A DNA stretch of 64,000 nt from DASXTK01 sp050744325 (GTDB lineage Bacteria > Actinomycetota > Acidimicrobiia > Acidimicrobiales > VFJN01), in contig JBOGHK010000031.1 in the NCBI GenBank assembly GCA_050744325.1, positions 1 to 64,000 of the forward strand, read 5' to 3'. The notes beneath the pieces were generated by a model. It ran no database searches, was not told where the DNA came from, and saw nothing but the letters and a program-made list of their open reading frames with translations. Numbering within the stretch: position 1 is the stretch's first letter; the number at the start of each line of letters is the position of its first letter. Position numbers and translations under genes: made by a program. Positions 25,457 to 34,133 of the stretch are shown here, piece by piece.

Positions 25457-26428
25457 GTGCTGCCAGTTCCACGGCGGATCGCAGCCAACGCCTTCCCCCT
25501 TGGCGCGTTCACCGACCGTTCCGTGTCGGTGACTCTGGTGGTCCCGGCGCTGGACGAGGCCGAGACCATCGCCCGCACCGTCGAGGCCGCCGTGCACCTG
25601 CGGGGCGAGGGCGTGATCGACGAGGTGGTGGTCGCCGACAGCGGCTCCCGCGACGCCACGGCGGCGCGGGCCGAGGCGGCGGGTGCCCGGGTGATCGCCG
25701 CGGCCGAGGTGTACCCCGCGTCCGGTCCGCTGCTCGGCAAGGGCGACACGATGTGGCGGGCCCTGAGCCTGGTCGAGACCGAGGTGGTGGCGTTCATGGA
25801 CGCCGACCTGGACGGCGACCTCGACGGCATCATCACCGGCCTTGTCGGTCCGCTCGTCGCGGCGACCCCCGCCATGCCGGACCACCACGGGCCGGCGGAC
25901 AGCGGCTCGGGCATCGACGGCCTGGACGCGACACCGGTCGCGTTCGTCAAGGGGGCGTTCCACCGGATCGCGCCCGACGGCGCGGCCCCCGACGACCCGT
26001 TCGACGGCGGCCGGGTGACCGAGATGATGGCCCGTCCCCTGCTCAACCTGTGGCGGCCCGATCTCGCCGGGTTCCGCCAGCCGCTGAGCGGCCAGGTTGC
26101 CGGCCGGCGCGAGCTGCTGCGCTCGATCCCGTTCCTCACCGGCTACGCGGTCGAGATCGGCATGCTGCTCGACGTCGTCGACCGGGTGGGTCTCGATGCC
26201 ATGGTCGAGGTCGACCTCGGCACCCTGCGCAACCGCCCGCGGACCAGCGCTGCGCTCGCGCCGATGGCGCAAGAAGTCCTCTACGGCTTCTCGCGGCGGG
26301 CCATGCCGTCGGCCGGTCGGCCCCGGTGGCGTCCGTACTGGCGGCCGGGCGAGGTGGACTACCCCGAATCCACCGTGGTCGAGCGTCCCCCGATCGACCC
26401 GTTCGGGCCCGTCGGTTCGCTGCTCTGA
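25457..26428 (+). CDS. gpgS: glucosyl-3-phosphoglycerate synthase
   Basis: 323 residues, GT-A fold, GT81 family. Seen: VTLVVPALDEAETIARTVEAA, VVADSGSRDAT, the metal-binding region AFMDADLDGD, KGAFHR, GGRVTEMMARPLLNLWRP, GFRQPLSGQVAGRRELL, and VEIGMLLDVVDRVG. It transfers glucose from a nucleotide sugar to 3-phosphoglycerate. This is the first step toward glucosylglycerate or, in mycobacteria, methylglucose lipopolysaccharides. Adjacent folP mirrors the mycobacterial folP2-gpgS pairing. Start GTG 25457 is set by a TAGCCT box that overlaps the upstream stop codon. Confidence 0.94.
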   Translation: MLPVPRRIAANAFPLGAFTDRSVSVTLVVPALDEAETIARTVEAAVHLRGEGVIDEVVVADSGSRDATAARAEAAGARVIAAAEVYPASGPLLGKGDTMWRALSLVETEVVAFMDADLDGDLDGIITGLVGPLVAATPAMPDHHGPADSGSGIDGLDATPVAFVKGAFHRIAPDGAAPDDPFDGGRVTEMMARPLLNLWRPDLAGFRQPLSGQVAGRRELLRSIPFLTGYAVEIGMLLDVVDRVGLDAMVEVDLGTLRNRPRTSAALAPMAQEVLYGFSRRAMPSAGRPRWRPYWRPGEVDYPESTVVERPPIDPFGPVGSLL

Positions 26429-26445
26429 CCTCGGGCGACCGCCGA

Positions 26446-26451
26446 TAGGGT
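26446..26451 (+). promoter_or_regulatory. -10 box of folP
   Basis: TAGGGT, 8 bases before GTG 26460; leaderless arrangement. Confidence 0.55.
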
Positions 26452-26459
26452 CGACGGCC

Positions 26460-27383
26460 GTGACCGAGCCTGCCAGGTCCGTCGAGGCGCTCGTCGTCCG
26501 GGGGCGGACCGTCGACCTGTCGCGTCCGGTGCTGATGGGGATCGTCAACGCCACGCCCGACTCGTTCTCCGACGGCGGTGAGCACCCGGACACCGCGGCC
26601 CGGGTGGCGCGGGCGGTCGAGGTGGTCGAGCAGGGCGCGACCATCGTGGACGTCGGCGGCCAGTCGGGGATCACCGGTGTGCCCGAGGTTCCGGCCGGGG
26701 ACGAGATCGCCCGCGTGGTGCCGGTGGTCGAGGGGATCCGGGTGTCGTGCCCCGACGTGGTCATCTCGGTCGACACCTACAAGCCGCCCGTGGTCGAGGC
26801 GGTCCTGGCGGCTGGCGCCGACATCGTCAACGACGTCAGCGGCCTGCTCTACCCCGAGGTAGCGACGCTGTGCGCCGACGCAGGCGCTGGCCTGGTGATC
26901 ATGCACAACCGCAGCCGGCCGAAGCAGCGGCTCACCGACCCGTTGCTCTACGACGACGTCACCGACGACGTCGTGTGGTTCCTCACCGACAAGCTGGACG
27001 AGGCCGAACGGCACGGCATGGCCCGTGGCACGATGATCGTCGACCCGGGGCCGGACTTCGCGAAGACCCCACACCAGACCGTCGAGGTGCTGCGCCGGTT
27101 GGACGACGTGCGCGAGCTCGGCCGGCCGGTGCTGCTGGCGCTGTCGCGCAAGGACTTCATCGGAGCCATCACCGAGCGGTCGCCGCGACAACGCCTGGGA
27201 GGCACGCTGGCCGCGGTGGGGCACCTGGCCGGGCCCGGCACCATCCTGCGCGTCCACGACGTCGCCGCCGTGGCGGACTACCTGGCGGTCGCGGCGGTCC
27301 TGTCCGGCGAGGCTCGCGTGGCCCCCGACACCCAGCTGGCCCCGGAGCTCCGTCGCGAGCCCCCGCCCCAGACAACCCGCTAG
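26460..27383 (+). CDS. folP: dihydropteroate synthase
   Basis: 307 residues, TIM barrel. The family opening is LMGIVNATPDSFSDGG, with IVDVGGQSGITG, VVISVDTYKPPVVEAVLAAGADIVNDVSG, IMHNR and a late DPGPDFAKTPHQTVEVLRRL. The canonical second motif DIGGESTRPG is changed to DVGGQSGITG, with Glu and Arg missing. This hints at the FolP2-like paralogue found beside gpgS in mycobacteria, where dihydropteroate synthase activity is doubtful. Start GTG 26460 is set by TAGGGT. The stop TAG overlaps the opposed regulator's stop within one CTAG. Confidence 0.88.
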   Translation: MTEPARSVEALVVRGRTVDLSRPVLMGIVNATPDSFSDGGEHPDTAARVARAVEVVEQGATIVDVGGQSGITGVPEVPAGDEIARVVPVVEGIRVSCPDVVISVDTYKPPVVEAVLAAGADIVNDVSGLLYPEVATLCADAGAGLVIMHNRSRPKQRLTDPLLYDDVTDDVVWFLTDKLDEAERHGMARGTMIVDPGPDFAKTPHQTVEVLRRLDDVRELGRPVLLALSRKDFIGAITERSPRQRLGGTLAAVGHLAGPGTILRVHDVAAVADYLAVAAVLSGEARVAPDTQLAPELRREPPPQTTR

Positions 27384-28351
27384 GCCCCGGGGTCGCTGCG
27401 AGCAGCTGCGGCTCGAACCAGGACGGGGCGCTCGTGGCCTTCGACGCCGAGCAGCGCCGCACCGAGCGCCGTGAGCCGGTGACTGGTCGCACTGCCGACG
27501 CGGCGCGAGACGACGAGGCGAGCCTTGCGCAGCACGTCGGCGTGGTGGCTGGCCGTCGCCGGCGACACTCCGATGCGGCGAGCCAACTCGGTGGTGCTGC
27601 AGGTGCTGGCGATCGCCTCCAGCGCGCACGCGCGGGTCCGTCCGAGCGCCGAGGCGAGCGCCGGGCGTTGCAACGGCACCTCACGTGCCCACAGGGATAC
27701 CGCCTCCTCGACGCCGCGCAGCGCGGGATAGATCACCAGGCACGGCGAGCGCTCGACGTCGCGGCCCATGACGACACGGGGTCGGTCCAGGCAGAACACG
27801 GACGGCACCAGCGCGACGGAGGTGGCATCGAGGGGGACAGGCGCGCGCCGACCGACGCCGTGGCCACCCCTCCCGGCGTCGACCTCGAGCAACGGCGGCC
27901 GCCAGCGAATCCGCGGATGAAGCGTCGCCAGCAGCTCACCGACACCCTGTGCCGCCATGAGTTGGCCACGCCGAGCGCGTTCGGCCTCGAGGTGGGCGAC
28001 GATGGACGGCCAGTAGGGGTCGAGAGCCACCTCCTGGTAGCGGCGGAGCAGCGTGCGCAACCCCCGGCGATCGCACCCGCCACCGTCGATGACGGCGATG
28101 CTCGGCGGCTGGTTCGGCACCTCCCAGCACCACCGGACAGCCGCCATCAGGTCGGCTGGGGGCACCGCCAGCAGCGCGGTCGTCCAGCCGTCGATGCCGG
28201 TGCGAACCGCGCGCTCCCACGACGCCGTCAGCGGGCTCCGATGCCGATCGCGGAGCACGTCGAGGCTGAGCAGCGACTCGCCATGGCGACCAAGGGTCGT
28301 ACCCACGGTGAGCCGCGCGAGGTCTCGGAGCTCGAGCTGCAGTCGGGACAC
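27380..28351 (-). CDS. ArsR-like winged-helix regulator (DUF5937 type)
   Basis: 323 residues. The N-terminal two thirds (LARLTVGTTLGRHGESLLSLDVLRD, then a helical region) match the DUF5937-type effector domain of actinobacterial ArsR proteins. The C-terminal winged HTH is at about 245-310 (CSTTELARRIGVSPATASHHADVLRKARLV). No metal-binding cysteine cluster is seen, so a metal sensor role is unlikely. Start GTG 28351 is set by TACGGT 5 bases upstream. Convergent with folP; target unknown, possibly itself or the divergent CysO-like gene. Confidence 0.78.
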   Translation of the reverse strand: MSRLQLELRDLARLTVGTTLGRHGESLLSLDVLRDRHRSPLTASWERAVRTGIDGWTTALLAVPPADLMAAVRWCWEVPNQPPSIAVIDGGGCDRRGLRTLLRRYQEVALDPYWPSIVAHLEAERARRGQLMAAQGVGELLATLHPRIRWRPPLLEVDAGRGGHGVGRRAPVPLDATSVALVPSVFCLDRPRVVMGRDVERSPCLVIYPALRGVEEAVSLWAREVPLQRPALASALGRTRACALEAIASTCSTTELARRIGVSPATASHHADVLRKARLVVSRRVGSATSHRLTALGAALLGVEGHERPVLVRAAAARSDPGA

Positions 28352-28356
28352 ACCTG

Positions 28357-28362
28357 ACCGTA
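28357..28362 (-). promoter_or_regulatory. -10 box of ArsR-like gene
   Basis: TACGGT, 5 bases before GTG 28351; leaderless arrangement. Confidence 0.55.
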
Positions 28363-28506
28363 CGGGGGGGCGCGCTAACCGGTTGCTAACGACATGCCGA
28401 CCTTGTGCTGCGTGGAGTTGCCGGGTCGCACCCGGCGCCCGACGACGGCGTGCGCGCAACCACGACGGGGTGTCGGCGGAATGTCGGCGCCTACCTGGGG
28501 GTTGGG

Positions 28507-28512
28507 TACGAT
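28507..28512 (+). promoter_or_regulatory. -10 box of cysO-like gene
   Basis: TACGAT about 50 bases before ATG 28563; gives a short leader with GAGGTG 12 bases before the ATG. Confidence 0.45.
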
Positions 28513-28562
28513 CGCCAAACAGGTACCCCGCCAGTCGCAACGCCGAGGTGACGATCCCCATC

Positions 28563-28838
28563 ATGAGCGTTTCCGTTCGCATCCCGACCACGCTGCGCCC
28601 GCTGAGCAGCGGCCAGTCCGAAGTCGCGCTCGACGGTGCGACCGTGCGCGAGGTCCTCAGCCAGCTCGACGACGCCCATCCCGGCTTCGCCGATCGCCTC
28701 CTCGACGAGCAGGGCAATCTCCGCCGCTTCGTCAACGTCTTCGTGGCCGACGACGACATTCGCTTCCTGTCGGGCCTCGACACACCGGTCCCCGAGGGCG
28801 AGACCGTCTCGATCATCCCGGCCGTTGCCGGCGGTTAA
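28563..28838 (+). CDS. CysO-like ubiquitin-fold sulfur carrier (MoaD/ThiS superfamily)
   Basis: 91 residues. It opens SVSVRIPTTLRPLSSGQ, continues with LRRFVNVFVADDDIRFLSGL and ends in IPAVAGG. The C-terminal Gly-Gly is the thiocarboxylation site. The pattern matches CysO of mycobacteria, which delivers sulfur to O-phosphoserine for cysteine synthesis. The CysM and Mec partners that normally flank cysO are not in this window, so it may instead serve another sulfur-transfer pathway. The stop shares TTAA with the opposed Sel1/TPR gene. Confidence 0.85.
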   Translation: MSVSVRIPTTLRPLSSGQSEVALDGATVREVLSQLDDAHPGFADRLLDEQGNLRRFVNVFVADDDIRFLSGLDTPVPEGETVSIIPAVAGG

Positions 28839-30778
28839 CCGAGGCGCTGTCGTAGGCGACTGAGCAGCTCCTCGGCGTCGGCTCGCCCGGACTGGCTCGC
28901 CGGGTGCCGGGCGAGCTCCTGGTCGGCGGCATCCATTGCTTCCCGCGCTGCATCCAGGTCACCAACGGCTTCGTGGCAGCACGCCAGCACCGCCAGGCTA
29001 TGAGCCGACCATCCCGCCGCGTCGCCGGGCGAGCGACGGGTACAGGCCGTGAACTGCTCGACCGCCTCCCGCGCCGCACCCAGTGCATCCCGCCCGTAGC
29101 CGCGTGCGAGCTGGTCCTTCGCGACGCGCAGGGCTGCCAGCCCGAAGTGCTGCTGGTCGTCAGCGGTGAGTGGTCCCGTGAGCCGGCGGTAGATCCGCAC
29201 GGCTTCTCCCGCCGTCTCGGCCGCGAGTGACGGGTTCATGTGTCGAGCGTCGGCTCGCATGCTCAGGATCCGGCCGAGGTCGCGCGCCCGGTCGGGATCG
29301 GTCCCAGCGGCATGCCGGTAGATGGTGGCCGCGTCGTCGAACAGGGCTTCGACCAGCGGCGATGCACCCATGACGCTGATGAGGCGACCGAGCCGCGCCT
29401 GGGCGTCCGCGAGCTGCGGCCGGTACCCCGGATCGGCTGTCGCCGCGTCGCGGTACAGCGCGACGGCCTCGTTCGCAGCATCGATCGCGTCGCCGATGCG
29501 GCCGCGGCTGCCGGCGATCGTGGCCTGGTTGTACAGCTTGGCGGCGAGGACCGTCTCGTTGTCCGGGTTGTCGGGGTCGATCCGGCGTAGCTCACGGACG
29601 GCGGCCAGCGCCTCGACGTTGTGTTGGTGGGCGTCGTCCCACCGGCCGAGCCGCATCGTCTGGCGGGCGATGCGGTCGTGCGCGTCGACCCGGTCCTGCA
29701 GCTCGTCTATCCGGTCCTGCTCAGGTGCGCGACCCGACAGGCGCGTGGTCTCCGGGCCGGAGGGTGCCGGCTCGGCTCGGAGGGCTTCGAGCAGGTCTGC
29801 TGCATCCGGATGGCCCACCGTCACAGCGGCCTCCAGCCACTCGACGGCCTTGTCCCGACGCCCGGTCGTCTCGTAGAGGGCGGCCAGCTGTCGACAGGCG
29901 CCGGCGTGCCCCTCGCTGGCGGCCGCGTGCAACCAGCCGTGCGCATCCTCGACGTCGCCGCGCTCCAGCAACAGGATGCCGAGGTATTCGCAGGCATCGC
30001 CGTGGCCTTGCGCGGCCGCCCGTCGCCACAGGTCCTCGGCCTCGGCCTTGTCGTCACGGTGGTAGAGCCGTTGCCCGAGCCGCACGCTGGCGTCCAGGTG
30101 CCCGAGCTCGGTCGCCCGGCGGAACCAGGCTTCTGAGGTGGCCATGTCTCCCTGCCGGTCGTATAACGCCCCCAGGTTCCCGGCGGCGGCGGCGTCGCCG
30201 TCCGTGGCCGCCGCCGTCCACAGGACTCGTGCGGCACGAGCGTGGCCGAGGTCGTCGAGCGCACTGGCCAGGTCGTTTCGGGCGGGAAGGTGGCCGGCAT
30301 CGACCGCGAGCCGGAACCAGGCCTCGGCCTCGCGCAGGTCGTCCCGGTCCCTGCTCCTGCCGCCCTGCCACCAGAGCGCGAGGCGTGTGACCTCAGCCGC
30401 CATCGCCTCGGACATCGCCGGGCCGGGGACGCCCCCGGCCGTGACCTCGGCGTGGAGGGCATCCACGTCGGCATCGGCGGCCACCAGGCCGACGATCGTG
30501 CCCGCCCATCCCGCACGCTCCTCGACGGGCCCGGAGGGCACCCGGGGGACCCCTTCCGGGGAGGGCGGCTCGGCCCAACCGCGGACCACGCGCTCCCTGC
30601 TGGTCGTCAGGTCGTCGAGGAACCACCGTCCAGGACCCAGGTCGGCGACCAGTGCCACCAACCGACCCAGGAAGGCACCTGCAGGCGACCCGTCGTCGAG
30701 CCATGCGCCGGACTCCAGCGCCCCGACGAGGCGGTCGGCGGCGGCGACGGCCACCTGCATGGTTCTCGCGTGGTCCAC
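28835..30778 (-). CDS. Sel1/TPR repeat protein
   Basis: 647 residues, soluble. Residues about 120-340 contain successive Sel1-like repeats with the pattern A..W...A...GH..A...L (EAWFRLAVDAGHLPARNDLA, EDLWRRAAAQGHGDACEYLG). Residues 370-640 form classic TPR helices. No catalytic domain, signal peptide or membrane segment. Probably a protein-interaction scaffold. Start is tentatively GTG 30778, which has GGGGGAG 6 bases upstream; ATG 30760 is the alternative. Divergent from groEL, sharing about 215 bases of control region that includes CIRCE operators. Confidence 0.72.
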   Translation of the reverse strand: MDHARTMQVAVAAADRLVGALESGAWLDDGSPAGAFLGRLVALVADLGPGRWFLDDLTTSRERVVRGWAEPPSPEGVPRVPSGPVEERAGWAGTIVGLVAADADVDALHAEVTAGGVPGPAMSEAMAAEVTRLALWWQGGRSRDRDDLREAEAWFRLAVDAGHLPARNDLASALDDLGHARAARVLWTAAATDGDAAAAGNLGALYDRQGDMATSEAWFRRATELGHLDASVRLGQRLYHRDDKAEAEDLWRRAAAQGHGDACEYLGILLLERGDVEDAHGWLHAAASEGHAGACRQLAALYETTGRRDKAVEWLEAAVTVGHPDAADLLEALRAEPAPSGPETTRLSGRAPEQDRIDELQDRVDAHDRIARQTMRLGRWDDAHQHNVEALAAVRELRRIDPDNPDNETVLAAKLYNQATIAGSRGRIGDAIDAANEAVALYRDAATADPGYRPQLADAQARLGRLISVMGASPLVEALFDDAATIYRHAAGTDPDRARDLGRILSMRADARHMNPSLAAETAGEAVRIYRRLTGPLTADDQQHFGLAALRVAKDQLARGYGRDALGAAREAVEQFTACTRRSPGDAAGWSAHSLAVLACCHEAVGDLDAAREAMDAADQELARHPASQSGRADAEELLSRLRQRLG

Positions 30779-30891
30779 GGCTGTCTCCCCCACGGCTGTA
30801 CGACGGTCCGTGTCGCGGTGGCCCCGTTCGGTGCATTGTCTCGCGCTGGACAAGGCAATGCTCGGCCTCGCACGAGATCGGCCTCCGTCGG

Positions 30892-30918
30892 TTAGCACTC
30901 GATAGTTGCGACTGCTGA
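30892..30918. promoter_or_regulatory. second, degenerate CIRCE operator
   Basis: Perfect left half TTAGCACTC (30892-30900), 9-base spacer, then GACTGCTGA (30910-30918), which matches 7 of 9 bases of GAGTGCTAA. Start-to-start distance to the perfect CIRCE is 46 bases. Confidence 0.6.
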
Positions 30919-30928
30919 ACGGGGGTGC

Positions 30929-30934
30929 TTGACT
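30929..30934 (+). promoter_or_regulatory. possible -35 of groEL promoter
   Basis: TTGACT, immediately before the CIRCE operator. A matching -10 about 17 bases on is not obvious, so the call is tentative. Confidence 0.35.
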
Positions 30935-30937
30935 GGG

Positions 30938-30964
30938 TTAGCACTCACACGCACCGAGTGCTAA
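30938..30964. promoter_or_regulatory. CIRCE operator (HrcA site)
   Basis: Perfect inverted repeat TTAGCACTC - 9 bases - GAGTGCTAA, 28 bases before the groEL ATG. CIRCE is bound by the heat-shock repressor HrcA; it overlaps the promoter or leader of groEL. Confidence 0.96.
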
Positions 30965-30992
30965 CCCCGCGCCCAACGGAGGGATTTCAGGG

Positions 30993-32615
<1,623 letters not shown>

Positions 32616-32645
32616 TCCTCCACGTCTCGTTCCCCACCCCCCCGG

Positions 32646-32688
32646 CCAGCCCCGGCGGCCGCGTTCCTGACGCGGCAGCCGGGGCTGG
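32646..32688 (+). terminator. groEL terminator hairpin
   Basis: 19-base arms (32646-32664 and 32670-32688, CCAGCCCCGGC... and its complement) with a single mismatch and a 5-base loop, followed by TTGCT; a strong rho-independent-type hairpin. Confidence 0.8.
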
Positions 32689-32725
32689 TTGCTCTCCAGG
32701 TGACGTGGTCACGGCACCGGTTCGC

Positions 32726-32731
32726 TACCGT
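32726..32731 (+). promoter_or_regulatory. -10 box of histidine phosphatase gene
   Basis: TACCGT, 8 bases before ATG 32740; leaderless arrangement. Confidence 0.55.
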
Positions 32732-32739
32732 CGTCCGCT

Positions 32740-33387
32740 ATGACGCGTTTGGTGCTGATCCGGCATGGCGAGGCGCAGGTCGCCGTGGACGGCATCCTGG
32801 GCGGCGAGCGGGGCTGTCGTGGCCTGTCGGCACAGGGGCGGCGACAGGCCGAGGCTCTGCGCGACCGGCTGAAGTCGACGGGCGAGCTCGGCGAGGTGGA
32901 TGCCCTGTACGCCAGCTCGTTGCGCCGGGCGGCCGAGACGGCCGAGATCATCGCCCCAGCGCTGGGTGATCTGCCGATCCGTATCGACCGCGAGCTGCGC
33001 GAGTTCGACCCTGGCGACGCCGACGGCATGGCCTGGGAGGAGTTCAACGAGCGCTACCCGCCGCCCGAGGTGCGCGACCCGCACCGGCCGCGCGCGCCGG
33101 GTGCCGAGAGCTGGGTCGCGTTCGGCGAGCGCGTCGAGCGGGCGCTGGCCCGGATCGTCGCGGACCACACCGACGAGACCGTCGTCATCGCGTGCCACGG
33201 CGGCGTCATCGAGCACGCGTTCCACCTTTGGGGGATCCCGACCAACGACGGCCTGTTCATCGAGATCTTCAACACCGGCATCACCGAGTTCGTGTGGAGC
33301 GAGCCATGGCCGTGGCACCAGCCCAGCGCGCCGGCCTGGCGTCTTGTCCGCCACAACGACGCGGCCCATCTGTTCGGCGTGCTCTGA
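32740..33387 (+). CDS. histidine phosphatase superfamily protein
   Basis: 215 residues. The catalytic RHG motif is LVLIRHGEAQ, with LSAQGRRQAEALRDRL, the second basic motif YASSLRRAAETAEII and the second catalytic His in VVIACHGGVIEHAF. It belongs to the phosphoglycerate-mutase-like phosphatases (broad specificity or a dedicated small-molecule phosphatase). A link with gpgS, which needs a GPG phosphatase of this superfamily, is possible but is not supported by proximity. Start ATG 32740 is set by a TACCGT box. Confidence 0.88.
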   Translation: MTRLVLIRHGEAQVAVDGILGGERGCRGLSAQGRRQAEALRDRLKSTGELGEVDALYASSLRRAAETAEIIAPALGDLPIRIDRELREFDPGDADGMAWEEFNERYPPPEVRDPHRPRAPGAESWVAFGERVERALARIVADHTDETVVIACHGGVIEHAFHLWGIPTNDGLFIEIFNTGITEFVWSEPWPWHQPSAPAWRLVRHNDAAHLFGVL

Positions 33388-33548
33388 CCCTTCTGACTGT
33401 TCTGACCGGACTGCCCGCGCCGACGCCGGGCATCGAAGGTCGGGCGCGGCACAAGGGGAGTCACTCGATGGTCGAGGCGGTGACTGTCGGATCTGGTGTT
33501 CGGAGGTCGCGAGCACCGCGACCAGCGGACGCCGGTTGGAGATGGCAC

Positions 33549-33554
33549 TACCGT
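33549..33554 (+). promoter_or_regulatory. -10 box of nitrobindin-like gene
   Basis: TACCGT, 7 bases before GTG 33562; leaderless arrangement. Confidence 0.55.
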
Positions 33555-33561
33555 CGTACAG

Positions 33562-34044
33562 GTGGACGCACCGTTGCATCCCGACGTCGCCGTGCTGGCC
33601 TGCCTTGTTGGCCAGTGGGTCGGCGAGGGCCGGGGTGAGTATCCGACCGTGGAGTCGTTCCGGTACCGCGAGGAGGTGACCGTCGGTCACGTGGGGAAGC
33701 CGTTCCTGGCGTACCGGCAGGCGACGGTCAACCTGGGGACCGGGCTGCCTGCCCACGCGGAGGTTGGGTTCCTGCGCGCTGGCGGCGGAGGCCGTGTCGA
33801 GCTGGTGCTCGCTCACCCGACGGGCGTCGCGGAGGTCGAGGAAGGGTCGGTGGAGACGCTGCCCGGTGGCCTCCACCTGCACCTGCGCTCCACCGGCGTG
33901 GCAGGGACGGCCACGGCCAAGGAGGTGCTGAGCCTGGAGCGCCGCATCGAGGTCGTCGGCGACCTGCTGCGCTACGACCTCGCGATGGGCGCCGTCGGCC
34001 AGCCGCACCAGCACCACCTCTCGGCCGAGCTCCACCGCGCCTGA
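33562..34044 (+). CDS. nitrobindin-like heme beta-barrel protein
   Basis: 160 residues. N-terminal LVGQWVGEGRGEYPTVESFRY matches the GxWxGxGxGxYPT signature of the nitrobindin/THAP4 barrel. The C-terminal HQHHLSAELHR supplies the candidate proximal heme His. Such proteins bind ferric heme and isomerise peroxynitrite to nitrate. Start GTG 33562 follows a TACCGT box. The 174 bases before it (33388-33561) show no other gene. HemQ for heme synthesis lies 6 kb away, but no operon link is visible. Confidence 0.82.
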   Translation: MDAPLHPDVAVLACLVGQWVGEGRGEYPTVESFRYREEVTVGHVGKPFLAYRQATVNLGTGLPAHAEVGFLRAGGGGRVELVLAHPTGVAEVEEGSVETLPGGLHLHLRSTGVAGTATAKEVLSLERRIEVVGDLLRYDLAMGAVGQPHQHHLSAELHRA

Positions 34045-34133
34045 CAACCTGGCCGCTGCTACGGCCGGCGTGGCCTCGTTCCGACGCCGCTGCGGTCGGC
34101 CACCCGGCGGCTCGACGCTGCACCCGGTTCGGG

